NCBI GenBank assembly: GCA_905215105.1
Contig: CAJMOI010000026.1
Span: 1 to 17,806 of the forward strand
Direction: 5' to 3'
DNA: 17,806 nt
Source: an uncultured bacterium
GTDB taxonomy: Bacteria > Bacillota > Clostridia > Oscillospirales > Acutalibacteraceae
A program made the translations under genes and the position numbers. This document shows, in pieces, positions 1 to 6,284 of this stretch. Under the pieces are notes generated by a model. That model worked only from the letters and a program-made list of their open reading frames with translations. It was not told the DNA's origin and did not search any database. Position 1 is the first letter of the stretch, and each line of letters starts with the position of its first letter.

Positions 1-328
1 TCTCAATGTATATGTCGAGGCCCAGCCGGTCATGCATCATCTGGCGCAGGGGGACGTTTTCAAAACGCAGGTTGTTGGCATATTCCACGATGCCGGTTTC
101 CTCGTTGCAGGTGCCGGGGCTGCCGATGCCGACGTATGCAACTTCCTCCATTCGGATGCCAGCGTCAGCCGCCGCCTCCCTGGCCATGCGGGCCATGTCG
201 TCGACGATGGCCTCCGCCGACCGGGGCAGCGCCGTTTTGCATTTGGCCGTGCCGACGATATGGCAGCCGCTGTCCGCGACACCCGCCTTGATATTGGTTC
301 CGCCGAGATCGATGCCGATTGTATACAT
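1..328 (-). CDS. glcK: ROK-family glucokinase, N-terminal part (cut by window edge)
   Basis: This is the first ~109 residues of a ROK (repressor/ORF/kinase) family sugar kinase, probably a cytoplasmic glucokinase making glucose 6-phosphate from glucose and ATP. The protein opens with MYTIGIDLGGTNIKAGV, the ROK phosphate-binding loop (DLGGTNIK at about residues 7-14). A second family motif follows, GIGSPGTCNEETG (the usual GIGxPGxVD region). There is no N-terminal helix-turn-helix, so it is a kinase and not a ROK repressor of the NagC/XylR type. The start at 328 has a GGGAGG site 9 nt upstream. It is the third gene of a leftward run behind hprK and the PHP gene, 57 nt after the latter. The C-terminal part, with the zinc-binding cysteines expected in ROK proteins, lies outside the window, so sugar specificity cannot be judged; fructokinase or N-acetylmannosamine kinase remain possible. 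Confidence 0.85.
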   Translation of the reverse strand, partial: MYTIGIDLGGTNIKAGVADSGCHIVGTAKCKTALPRSAEAIVDDMARMAREAAADAGIRMEEVAYVGIGSPGTCNEETGIVEYANNLRFENVPLRQMMHDRLGLDIYIE

Positions 329-385
329 GAGAAAGACCTCCCAGTTTCAAGTATGTACGGGGCAGGGCCCCGGGTTGGCTGCTTT

Positions 386-1117
386 TCAGAGGGTTAGGTG
401 CTTTTCGTTCAAAAAACGGGAAAAGGCCTCCTCGCTGCCGTTGACGACGAGCTCCGGAGGGAAATCGATCTCCCGCAAAAGCTCCAGGCAGCGGGGCATC
501 CGGCCCACCTGTCCGTGGAAATGGGCATCCGAATCCAAAACTATCCGGACGGCGTGCTCTTTGCACAGCTCCGCAATCCTCCGGCAGTTCTCCACAGAGG
601 CCGACCGGGCACGGAAGGTGGTCTCGTTGATCTCCACGATCTTGCCGCTGCGGCCGAAGGCCGGGATCACGGATTCATAATCGTACCGGAAGGCCGGGGT
701 GCCCGAATGCCCGATGATATCCACCTCCGGGTTCTCCGCCAGGGCGAGATACGCCGCCGTACACGCCTCGGCGCTGCCCGGCTCCAGCACACTCAGGTGC
801 ATCGAGGCAATAACGAGATCCAGCGAGAAAAACCGTTCTTCCGGCAGATCCAGACGTCCGCTGAAATCCATCACGTTCGCTTCCATCCCGTGGAGCACCC
901 GCACCCCTTCGATCGAAGGCGGAAGGACATCCATGTTTCCAAAATGCCACAGATGGGGGGCGTCTGGGGCGCCCGGACCATGATCGGTACAAGCGATGGC
1001 TAAAAGACGCTGTTCCGCCGCCGCACGGGCCAGCTCGGTAACGGTGCTGTAAGCGTGGGTAGAGGCGACGGTATGGCAATGCAGATCCGCCACCACGCGG
1101 GTCAGGGGCATGTTCAT
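386..1117 (-). CDS. PHP-domain phosphoesterase, YcdX-like
   Basis: A 243-residue, single-domain PHP (polymerase and histidinol phosphatase) hydrolase, expected to be a cytoplasmic metal-dependent phosphatase. The metal-binding motifs appear in family order: DLHCHT (H13, H15), H21 in STHAYST, TDHG (D45, H46), HGMEANV (H76, E79), ASMH (H107), IIGHSG (H137) and DSDAH (D197, H199). The opening DLHCHTVASTHAYST is very close to the E. coli YcdX type, and the length (~245) fits that family better than histidinol phosphatase HisJ. I chose the ATG at 1117, not the longer reading upstream to 1189, because GAAGGAGA lies at the right distance and the upstream extension runs into hprK. It begins 19 nt after the hprK stop, so the two are almost certainly cotranscribed. 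The natural substrate is unknown. Confidence 0.88.
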   Translation of the reverse strand: MNMPLTRVVADLHCHTVASTHAYSTVTELARAAAEQRLLAIACTDHGPGAPDAPHLWHFGNMDVLPPSIEGVRVLHGMEANVMDFSGRLDLPEERFFSLDLVIASMHLSVLEPGSAEACTAAYLALAENPEVDIIGHSGTPAFRYDYESVIPAFGRSGKIVEINETTFRARSASVENCRRIAELCKEHAVRIVLDSDAHFHGQVGRMPRCLELLREIDFPPELVVNGSEEAFSRFLNEKHLTL

Positions 1118-1136
1118 GCGCGGGTCTCCTTCGCAG

Positions 1137-2108
1137 TCAGAATTGTTCCCATTCGGTCTGGGCCTCGGGGGGCGGCGGCACCTGGTCATCCATGCCCAGG
1201 TTGTGCATCAGCTCCTGCGCCGCGTTGTATCCCATCTTTTTCTGCCGGTTGTTCATGGCCGCCACCTCGATAATGATGGCCAGGTTCCGGCCCGGCTTGA
1301 CCGGTATGGTCAGCATGGGGACGGTGATGCCGAGGATGTCGGCGTATTCACTGTCCAGCCCCATCCGGTCGTACACCTTTTCACTGTCCCACTGCTCGAG
1401 CTGGATCACCATGTCGATTTTCTCTGTGACCTTGACCGCGCCCATACCGAAGATGCGCCGGGCGTTGACGATGCCAATGCCGCGCAGCTCGATGAAATGG
1501 CGGATATTGTCCGGAGCGGAACCCACCAGCGTTTTTGCCGAGACCCGGCGGATTTCCACCGCGTCGTCGGCGATAAGCCGGTGTCCGCGCTTAATCAGCT
1601 CGATGGCTGTTTCACTCTTACCAACGCCGCTGTCGCCCACCAGCAGAATGCCTTCGCCGTATACTTCCACCAGCACGCCGTGGCGGGTAATGCGGGGAGC
1701 CAGCTCCGTATTCATATAGGCTACCAGCGCTGCCACCAGGTTGGAGGTGGTATCCACCGTTTTCAGCAGGGCCACGCCATATTCCCGGGCTGCTTCCACC
1801 ATCTCCGGTGCAGGGGTAATATTCCGGGCCACAATCACTGCCGGCGGCTTGCGGGAAAACAGCTCTCCCAGCACCGATGCCCGTTTTTCCCGGGTGAAGG
1901 AAGCCAGCAGGGCCGTTTCTGCGTTTCCGAAAATGAGAATTCGGTTTTTATCATAATAGTCATAGAATCCGTTCAGTTCCAGACCCGGACGATTGACATC
2001 CCGGGAAGAAATGAGAATCTCATCCGCGCTGGTGGGAAGATATACCACTTCCAGCGCCAGTTCTTTCATTACTTTGGAAAGGGGTACGGTAAAGGTTGTG
2101 ACCATCAT
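1137..2108 (-). CDS. hprK: HPr kinase/phosphorylase
   Basis: Bifunctional HPr(Ser) kinase/phosphorylase of 323 residues, the sensor enzyme that phosphorylates HPr (and Crh where present) on Ser46 in response to glycolytic intermediates and reverses this at high phosphate. It thereby sets CcpA-dependent catabolite repression in Firmicutes. Residues 1 to ~130 form the N-terminal domain. The C-terminal kinase domain has a perfect P-loop, GDSGVGKS at 158-165, followed by ETAIELIKRGHRLIADD, and carries the HprK signature ELRGIGIVNA at ~207-216. The length is normal (~310-320) and no key residue is missing. Two adjacent ATG codons occur at 2108 and 2105; AAAGGA lies upstream of both and the first is used here. 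It heads the leftward hprK-PHP-ROK kinase operon. The C-terminal tail is proline/glutamate-rich and looks variable. Confidence 0.97.
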   Translation of the reverse strand: MMVTTFTVPLSKVMKELALEVVYLPTSADEILISSRDVNRPGLELNGFYDYYDKNRILIFGNAETALLASFTREKRASVLGELFSRKPPAVIVARNITPAPEMVEAAREYGVALLKTVDTTSNLVAALVAYMNTELAPRITRHGVLVEVYGEGILLVGDSGVGKSETAIELIKRGHRLIADDAVEIRRVSAKTLVGSAPDNIRHFIELRGIGIVNARRIFGMGAVKVTEKIDMVIQLEQWDSEKVYDRMGLDSEYADILGITVPMLTIPVKPGRNLAIIIEVAAMNNRQKKMGYNAAQELMHNLGMDDQVPPPPEAQTEWEQF

Positions 2109-2197
2109 TCATCGTCCTTTCTGTTTCGCTTCTGCGCAAAGAGCGCGGAAATCCGTCTGCCGCAAAGGCTTTCCGGCAGCGGTGCATTTGCATATTC

Positions 2198-2226
2198 ATT
2201 ATATCGCATTACGCAAAAAGATAAAA
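2198..2226 (-). promoter_or_regulatory. Predicted sigma-A promoter of the hprK operon
   Basis: Reading leftward, TATAAT (2203-2198) is a perfect -10 box. The -35 position 17 nt upstream holds only TTTTAT, so this is a -10-driven promoter of uncertain strength. The leader of about 80 nt to the hprK start can form two hairpins: CTGCCG/CGGCAG (2157-2162 with 2174-2179) and GCGC/GCGC (2134-2137 with 2143-2146). Neither is followed by a T-run. Confidence 0.55.
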
Positions 2227-2257
2227 GAGAATTGTTGAGTTTCCGACGAAAAATCTA

Positions 2258-2285
2258 TTGAACCGTGCACAAATCATGCTATAAT
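2258..2285 (+). promoter_or_regulatory. Sigma-A promoter of the glycosyltransferase gene
   Basis: TTGAAC (2258-2263), a 16-nt spacer and TATAAT (2280-2285), preceded by TG at 2277-2278 that makes an extended -10. It reads rightward into the GT4 gene with a leader of roughly 100 nt. It lies back to back with the hprK promoter, about 55 nt from the hprK -10 box. Confidence 0.8.
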
Positions 2286-2394
2286 GTGAACAAGACTTTT
2301 CTTTTCTACAGTAATAACATCCGGGCCCCAAAAAGCGGTCTGATTAAAAATGATACTGTAAATGACGGATAACAGACAAAGACAGGGGGAAACT

Positions 2395-3546
2395 ATGAAA
2401 CTCGCATTGATTACAGATTCTTATTTGCTGGCGGACAGTATCTCCGCCAATTTTATACAGGTGCTGGCAGAAGGACTGTACCACATCGGTCACGACGTGC
2501 TCATCGTTACGCCGGAGCTGGACCGTCATCATGCGGAAATGGAGGGGCAGGTGCTGCTCTGTGCCGGTAAGAAAAACTGGAATGCCGCCGGCCTCCAGCT
2601 TTCCGGCGAAGGGGTCAAGCAGATGACAGAAGCGCTCGATGCCTTCCACCCTGATCTGCTTCACATCCACACTCTTTCGGAAACCGGCGCCTATGCGCTG
2701 CAATATGCGGAAGATCACCGGATTACCGCTCTCCTGACCGTTCACAGCATGGCGGATCTTCAGGCAGGCGCCCGCACACTGGCTCCCTGGTCTATTCTGC
2801 GGGAAAAAAAGCGGCTGAAAACCACCGACTATGTACTGGAACACGCCCCCAAAATCACGGTGCTTTCCGAAGCCATGGCCAAAAGCATGTATCAGCAGGG
2901 AATCCGAATCAGCGAGACCCTGTTCCCTTCTGCTATCAATAACGACCTGTTCCACCTCAACGCCGCCAGCCCTGCCCAGCAGCAGGAGCTCATCAACTCT
3001 CTGACTCTGCGGGACAAAAAAGCCGTCATCTGCGGCGACTGTGAAGACGAAGCCCTTTATGAGTTTCTGGAAAGCTGGAGCCGTGCCTTTTCTCCCAAAG
3101 ACCCGGTTCACCTGCTGATTATGCAGCGGGATTCCCAGACCGATGACCTGCGCTCCGCCATTCATTCCCTGCACCTGTCCCGCCAAGTGACACTGATCGG
3201 CAATCTACCTCAGACGGAGCTGCCCGCCTGCTATGCGCTGAGCAGCTGTTATATTTCCTGTTCCCGCACCGAAGAACTGCGGATTTCCGCCATGGAGTCC
3301 GCCGCCTGCGGAACGCCCATTCTGATTCGCAAAAATGGCGGCTCTGCTTCCATTATTGCGGAAGGCCACAACGGATTTTTGTGGAGCACCGAAAACGAGC
3401 TTTTCGGATATGTGCGGAAATTTCTCCAGATCGAAGGACAAAATCGGGAAGCACTGGCGCGGATTGTCTGCAAGACCGTGCGGAGCCTGACCCCTCAGAA
3501 TCAGGCACGGGCCGCCGAGACCTTCTATCAGTCCCTGCTTTCCTGA
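2395..3546 (+). CDS. GT4 (group 1) glycosyltransferase
   Basis: A 383-residue GT-B fold glycosyltransferase of family GT4, a retaining enzyme moving a sugar from a nucleotide donor. The N-terminal Rossmann domain opens with MKLALITDSYL. It has the acceptor-side motif DLLHIHTLSETG (~88-98) and TVHS (~115-118). The C-terminal donor domain carries the E-x7-E motif (E293, E301) in EELRISAMESAACGTP. The overall pattern resembles diacylglycerol glucosyltransferases and mannosyltransferases of Firmicutes, so a glycolipid or cell-envelope acceptor is plausible but not proven. The usual PxxGV loop after the first strand is replaced by ADSISANF, a deviation at the acceptor site. I chose the ATG at 2395 over an in-frame ATG at 2362 because AGGGGGA sits just before it and the family N-terminus starts there. 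It is a single-gene unit between its own promoter and the terminator at 3567. Confidence 0.9.
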   Translation: MKLALITDSYLLADSISANFIQVLAEGLYHIGHDVLIVTPELDRHHAEMEGQVLLCAGKKNWNAAGLQLSGEGVKQMTEALDAFHPDLLHIHTLSETGAYALQYAEDHRITALLTVHSMADLQAGARTLAPWSILREKKRLKTTDYVLEHAPKITVLSEAMAKSMYQQGIRISETLFPSAINNDLFHLNAASPAQQQELINSLTLRDKKAVICGDCEDEALYEFLESWSRAFSPKDPVHLLIMQRDSQTDDLRSAIHSLHLSRQVTLIGNLPQTELPACYALSSCYISCSRTEELRISAMESAACGTPILIRKNGGSASIIAEGHNGFLWSTENELFGYVRKFLQIEGQNREALARIVCKTVRSLTPQNQARAAETFYQSLLS

Positions 3547-3566
3547 TGTTCCATATTTCAAAAATC

Positions 3567-3606
3567 AACCCCGGTACCGCCTGATTTCGGAGCAGTACCG
3601 GGGTTT
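3567..3606. terminator. Bidirectional intrinsic terminator between convergent genes
   Basis: A perfect 11-bp stem, AACCCCGGTAC (3567-3577) with GTACCGGGGTT (3595-3605), and a 17-nt loop. Rightward it is followed by a T-containing tail (TTTCTGTCTG). Leftward it is followed by GATTTTTG. It lies between the convergent glycosyltransferase and degV genes and can serve both. Confidence 0.88.
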
Positions 3607-3623
3607 CTGTCTGTATGAATCTG

Positions 3624-4493
3624 TCAGCGCTTGCTGCCCAAAAAGAACAGCGCCACCGTACCGGGGCCGGAATGGGTACCGATAACCGGGCCGATTTCGT
3701 TGAGAACAATTTCCTTCACATTCCACCTGGCGCGAATCTGGTCCGCCACATATTGCGCGTCCTTTTCACAGTCGCCGTGGCTGATGAAAATTACCTGCTC
3801 CTCGGGATTGGTGACGGTTTCCTCCATGTGAGCCACCAGGGAATCCAGAGACTGGCGGCGTCCGCGGATTTTGGCAACGGGAATCAGGTGTCCGGCATCA
3901 TCCACGTGAAGGACCGGTTTAATTCCCAGCATGGTGCCGAACAGTGCAGCAGCAGAGGAAACCCGCCCGCCCCGTTTCAAATGGTTCAGGTCGTCTACGG
4001 TAAACCAGTGGCACAGGTGCAGTTTGTTGTCCTGGAGCCACTGATAGACTTCATCAATGGTCTTGCCTTCCAGCTGCATTTTGGACGCATAATAGGCCAG
4101 CAGTCCCTCGCCCATGGAAGCAGCCAGAGAGTCCACCACATAAATTTTCCGGTCAGGATACCGGGCGGAAAGCTCTTCTTTCGCCATATAGGCGCTCTGA
4201 CAGGTTCCACTCAGGCCGGAAGAAAAAGCCAGATAGAGAATGTCCTCCCCTGCCTGCAAAATGGGGTCTGCCCAATCCATGAACTCATGGGCGTTGATCT
4301 GGGCAGTGGTGGAAGTTTTGCCTGCCCGCAGCAGATGATAAAAGGCTTTGGCGCTCATTTCGTGGCCGTCGGGATAGTTGCGGTAGCTTTTTCCGTCAAT
4401 GGTAAACTCCATGGGAATGACCGTCAGCTGCAAGTCGCGGATCAGCTCGGGGGTCAGGTCGCCGGTGGAATCGGTTATAATACGATAACGCAT
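3624..4493 (-). CDS. DegV family (fatty-acid-binding, FakB-like) protein
   Basis: A 289-residue DegV-family protein, the expected full length. In Firmicutes these cytoplasmic proteins bind a fatty acid and present it to the kinase FakA, which makes acyl-phosphate for phospholipid synthesis. Family marks are MRYRIITDSTGDL at the N-terminus, the lipid-headgroup loop TSTTAQI (~60-66), SSGLSGT (~91-97) with the serine that contacts the carboxylate, HLKRGGRVS in the middle, and GTHSGPG (~272-278) at the C-terminus. Nothing is missing. The ATG at 4493 has GGAGG 7 nt upstream. No fakA gene is visible, which is common because FakB paralogs are scattered. The gene has its own promoter but may also receive transcripts from the TauE/SafE pair, since no terminator is seen between them. 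The fatty-acid type bound cannot be told from sequence. Confidence 0.93.
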   Translation of the reverse strand: MRYRIITDSTGDLTPELIRDLQLTVIPMEFTIDGKSYRNYPDGHEMSAKAFYHLLRAGKTSTTAQINAHEFMDWADPILQAGEDILYLAFSSGLSGTCQSAYMAKEELSARYPDRKIYVVDSLAASMGEGLLAYYASKMQLEGKTIDEVYQWLQDNKLHLCHWFTVDDLNHLKRGGRVSSAAALFGTMLGIKPVLHVDDAGHLIPVAKIRGRRQSLDSLVAHMEETVTNPEEQVIFISHGDCEKDAQYVADQIRARWNVKEIVLNEIGPVIGTHSGPGTVALFFLGSKR

Positions 4494-4535
4494 ACAAATG
4501 CCTCCAATGTCACGAAGTTTGGATACGATACCTTT

Positions 4536-4564
4536 ATTATACCTGATGTTGTGGGAATTGTCTA
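4536..4564 (-). promoter_or_regulatory. Sigma-A promoter of degV
   Basis: Leftward TAGACA (4564-4559, five of six consensus bases), a 17-nt spacer and a perfect TATAAT (4541-4536). The start would be near 4529, giving a leader of about 36 nt to degV. Confidence 0.85.
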
Positions 4565-4602
4565 TAAATGAACGGTGTCGAAAGAAAAAATAACAGCAGT
4601 TT

Positions 4603-4986
4603 TCAAAACTTTATGCTTTTCCGTTCTTTTCCTGAACAAATCACTTCCCGCAGGCCAATCAATACCAGCATTCCCCCGAAGAGCTTTCGCAGAATTTCCG
4701 GGTCCAGCGTCCCGCTGAGCCATACGCCCAGAAGGCTTCCCGCAAGCCCTGCGCCAATAGCCGGCAGCAGTGCCCGGGTACAGATCAACTTTTTCCGGAA
4801 ATAGGGAATCAGGGCCAACAGCGCCGTGGGAATAAACAGCAGCAGATTGACTCCCTGAGCTGTCACCTGTTCCATGCCGGCAAAGGCCGTCAGACACAGA
4901 ATGAGAATCCCGCCGCCGCCCAGTCCCATGGCGCCCAGCGCACCGGAAACCAGCCCGGCGGCGGCTATCAGCAGCCATTCCGTCAA
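4603..4986 (-). CDS. Half-size TauE/SafE permease, second subunit
   Basis: A 127-residue integral membrane protein of the TauE/SafE (sulfite exporter/anion permease) family. It is about half the usual ~250 residues, the size of one of the two repeats that make up the normal protein. The glycine-rich repeat motif GALGAMGLGGGG is near the N-terminus; hydrophobic segments follow (LLLFIPTALLALIPY, LPAIGAGLAGSLLGVW, LFGGMLVLIGL), so about 4 membrane spans. The start is TTG at 4986: no ATG is in frame nearby, GGGAGG lies 8 nt upstream, and the TTG overlaps the previous gene's stop as TTGA, pointing to coupled translation. It probably assembles with the preceding half to form the full transporter. 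The substrate (sulfite, sulfonate or another anion) is unknown. Confidence 0.82.
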   Translation of the reverse strand: MTEWLLIAAAGLVSGALGAMGLGGGGILILCLTAFAGMEQVTAQGVNLLLFIPTALLALIPYFRKKLICTRALLPAIGAGLAGSLLGVWLSGTLDPEILRKLFGGMLVLIGLREVICSGKERKSIKF

Positions 4987-5351
4987 AACAGCATCCTCCC
5001 CCCTGCCCACAGCATCAGCAGTCCGAAAATGCGGCGCAGCCACACCGCCCGGCATTTGGGCAGCAGCCACGCCCCCACCAGAGAACCGCCCAGCATCCAG
5101 GGCAGATAGGGCAGCGCATCGAACAGGGTGACGTCCCCTCTGTACAGGTAAATTCCGGCGCTGAGGACACACAGGGGCAGAATTACCGCCACAGAGGTGG
5201 CGTGACAAGGTGCTTCCTCCAGCCCGCTTTTCCGGAAAACCGGCACGGCGGCGGTTCCGCCTCCGGCGCCCAGCAGGCCGTTGAGAATTCCGGCAGCCGC
5301 ACCTCCCAGCACAAACAGCAGCCGGGAAAAAACCGGGCGTTTTCCCTTCAT
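4983..5351 (-). CDS. Half-size TauE/SafE permease, first subunit
   Basis: A 122-residue membrane protein with the TauE/SafE N-terminal repeat. The glycine motif AAAGILNGLLGAGGGTAAVP is at ~15-35, followed by hydrophobic segments (SVAVILPLCVLSAGIYLY, LPWMLGGSLVGAWLL, IFGLLMLWAGGRML). The start at 5351 is preceded by GGGGGAGGG, a strong ribosome site; a longer in-frame reading to 5495 would enter the 6S RNA gene and is rejected. Its stop codon overlaps the TTG start of the second half-gene by 4 nt. The pair resembles the two halves of one permease encoded separately and not a recent frameshift, because each half has its own ribosome site and start. No strong promoter is visible in the 70 nt between this gene and the 6S terminator, so read-through or a weak promoter must serve it. 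Confidence 0.85.
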   Translation of the reverse strand: MKGKRPVFSRLLFVLGGAAAGILNGLLGAGGGTAAVPVFRKSGLEEAPCHATSVAVILPLCVLSAGIYLYRGDVTLFDALPYLPWMLGGSLVGAWLLPKCRAVWLRRIFGLLMLWAGGRMLF

Positions 5352-5421
5352 CTGCCCTCCCCCTTTCCGAAAATTGATTTTTAATACGAAGTCAATACCG
5401 AAACAGTTTTCCCAAAAAGGC

Positions 5422-5457
5422 AAAAAAAATCCCCAAACCCGAAGAGGGTTCAGGGAT
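5422..5457 (-). terminator. Intrinsic terminator of the 6S-like RNA
   Basis: Leftward ATCCCTGAACCC (5457-5446), loop TCTTC, GGGTTTGGGGAT (5440-5429), overlapping and followed by a run of eight T (5429-5422). It also insulates the TauE/SafE pair from the upstream units. Confidence 0.92.
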
Positions 5458-5682
5458 TGATTTGATAAAAGAGACCCGCCTGGCCGTAAGTGCAATGAAT
5501 AACCTGCCTACGGAAGTAAACAGGTGGGTGCCCGCCCAACGGGTTCACACTCCCTTCTTCCAACATGGCCGAAACCATGCCGGGAGGTCTGCGATTCACC
5601 GCCGGAGAACAAGCTCCCGAAAATAAAGGTGTAGGGTTATTGATGCAACAGTCCACGCACCAGGCAGGACGTAATTTCCGTC
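5422..5682 (-). ncRNA. ssrS: Probable 6S RNA
   Basis: A gene-free leftward transcription unit with its own extended -10 promoter (TATACT, 5694-5689) and a strong terminator (5457-5422), predicted RNA about 250-260 nt including the terminator. It folds as a long rod. The closing helix CCTGCCTGG/CCAGGCGGG (5668-5660 with 5483-5475) has one G-U pair. A second helix inside is AATAACC/GGTTATT (5641-5635 with 5504-5498), flanked by an unpaired bulge region and short GCA/TGC pairing. The apical arm holds small hairpins such as CATGG/CCATG and CCCG/CGGG. A long imperfect rod with a central bubble, independent transcription and this size are the hallmarks of 6S RNA, which binds sigma-A RNA polymerase in stationary phase. 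It lacks RNase P, tmRNA and SRP signature motifs. The assignment is from structure, not a covariance search. Confidence 0.62.
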
Positions 5683-5688
5683 GAGGAC

Positions 5689-5697
5689 AGTATACCA
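5689..5697 (-). promoter_or_regulatory. Extended -10 promoter of the 6S-like RNA
   Basis: Leftward TGGTATACT (5697-5689): a TATACT -10 with an upstream TG one base away. The -35 region is AT-rich without a good hexamer. The start is expected near 5682, where the RNA would begin GACGGAAATTACGTC, itself able to form a 4-bp hairpin. Confidence 0.65.
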
Positions 5698-5745
5698 CGG
5701 ATACCTGCTGTTTATTTTCTATAAAAGAACTTCACAAAAAAATTA

Positions 5746-6048
5746 TCATTCAGCAGAATCTTCATCCTCGTACAGTTCTTCAAAGCGGCTCTCAAAAATG
5801 GCAGCCAGTTTATCCAGCAGCTCGTCATCCTCCACCTCTGCCAGCTGTTCCTCCCCGTCCTCTTCGATCACCTCAAAGATATAATAGGTGCCCTCGGACT
5901 CCAGTTCGCTCTGGGGATCATCAAAGGTGGGCAGCAGCGCATAAAACACGCCGTCGTCGTTATCAATTTCGTCCAGAATTTCAAACTCGTGCTCAACGCC
6001 CTCGTCATCGATCAAGGTGATGAGATCTGCGCCAAATTCGTTGTTCAT
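5746..6048 (-). CDS. DUF1292 (YrzB-like) acidic protein
   Basis: A 100-residue, very acidic cytoplasmic protein of the DUF1292/YrzB family, common in Firmicutes and of unknown function. It begins MNNEFGADLITLIDDEGVEH. It has the family core DDEGVEHEFEILDEIDNDDG followed by FYALLP (~37-42), then TYYIFEVIEEDGEE and a C-terminal ELLDKLAAIFESRFEELYEDE helix. The length is typical. The ATG at 6048 has AAAGGAG 9 nt upstream. In many Firmicutes this gene neighbours ruvX; here ruvX is 4 kb away and the gene stands alone with a consensus promoter and a hairpin leader. No terminator is seen after the stop; the 6S promoter lies only about 50 nt downstream. Confidence 0.9.
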   Translation of the reverse strand: MNNEFGADLITLIDDEGVEHEFEILDEIDNDDGVFYALLPTFDDPQSELESEGTYYIFEVIEEDGEEQLAEVEDDELLDKLAAIFESRFEELYEDEDSAE

Positions 6049-6066
6049 AGGTCAAGTCTCCTTTAG

Positions 6067-6089
6067 AAAAACGCCGTGCTGCGGCGTTT
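6067..6089 (-). promoter_or_regulatory. Terminator-like leader hairpin before the DUF1292 gene
   Basis: In the leftward leader, AAACGCCG (6089-6082) pairs perfectly with CGGCGTTT (6076-6069) across a 5-nt loop and is followed at once by TTTTTC, the shape of an intrinsic terminator. It stands between the promoter (-10 at 6131) and the ribosome site, so it may attenuate this gene. No competing antiterminator or ligand-binding fold was recognised in the ~35 nt before it. Confidence 0.6.
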
Positions 6090-6130
6090 GAAATCCGGTA
6101 TCCTGTGCAAAATCACCACCGGTCTCTCTC

Positions 6131-6159
6131 ATTGTAGTGGTATGAGCGAAAGAAGTCAA
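6131..6159 (-). promoter_or_regulatory. Sigma-A promoter of the DUF1292 gene
   Basis: Leftward TTGACT (6159-6154), a 17-nt spacer and TACAAT (6136-6131), close to consensus in both boxes. Transcription would start near 6124, about 75 nt before the ATG. It is divergent from the 6250 promoter, with about 90 bp between the two -35 boxes. Confidence 0.85.
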
Positions 6160-6249
6160 CTATTTACACAAAAAAAGTGGAAAAAGGATTTGTAATGAAT
6201 TCTTTGTGAGGTTTTTAATAAAAAATTCTAATTTTTTTGAAAAAACCTA

Positions 6250-6278
6250 TTGACATTCTATCAAAAAACGGGTATAAT
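6250..6278 (+). promoter_or_regulatory. Perfect consensus sigma-A promoter of the large non-coding RNA
   Basis: TTGACA (6250-6255), exactly 17 nt, then TATAAT (6273-6278): both boxes match consensus at all positions, the only promoter in the window to do so. The upstream 60 nt are A/T tracts resembling an UP element. Such promoters usually serve abundant stable RNAs. Start expected near 6285. Confidence 0.92.
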
Positions 6279-6284
6279 AAAGCC

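Noticed and set aside
1110..2261. 383-codon rightward open frame antisense to hprK
   Set aside because: Shadow of hprK; His/Gln-rich translation with no domain or ribosome site.
5422..5690. T-box or other riboswitch controlling the TauE/SafE genes
   Set aside because: No T-box AGGGTGGNACCGCG sequence and no cobalamin, SAM or fluoride riboswitch core was seen; the two ends pair with each other as in 6S RNA, and the terminator is not overlapped by an antiterminator.
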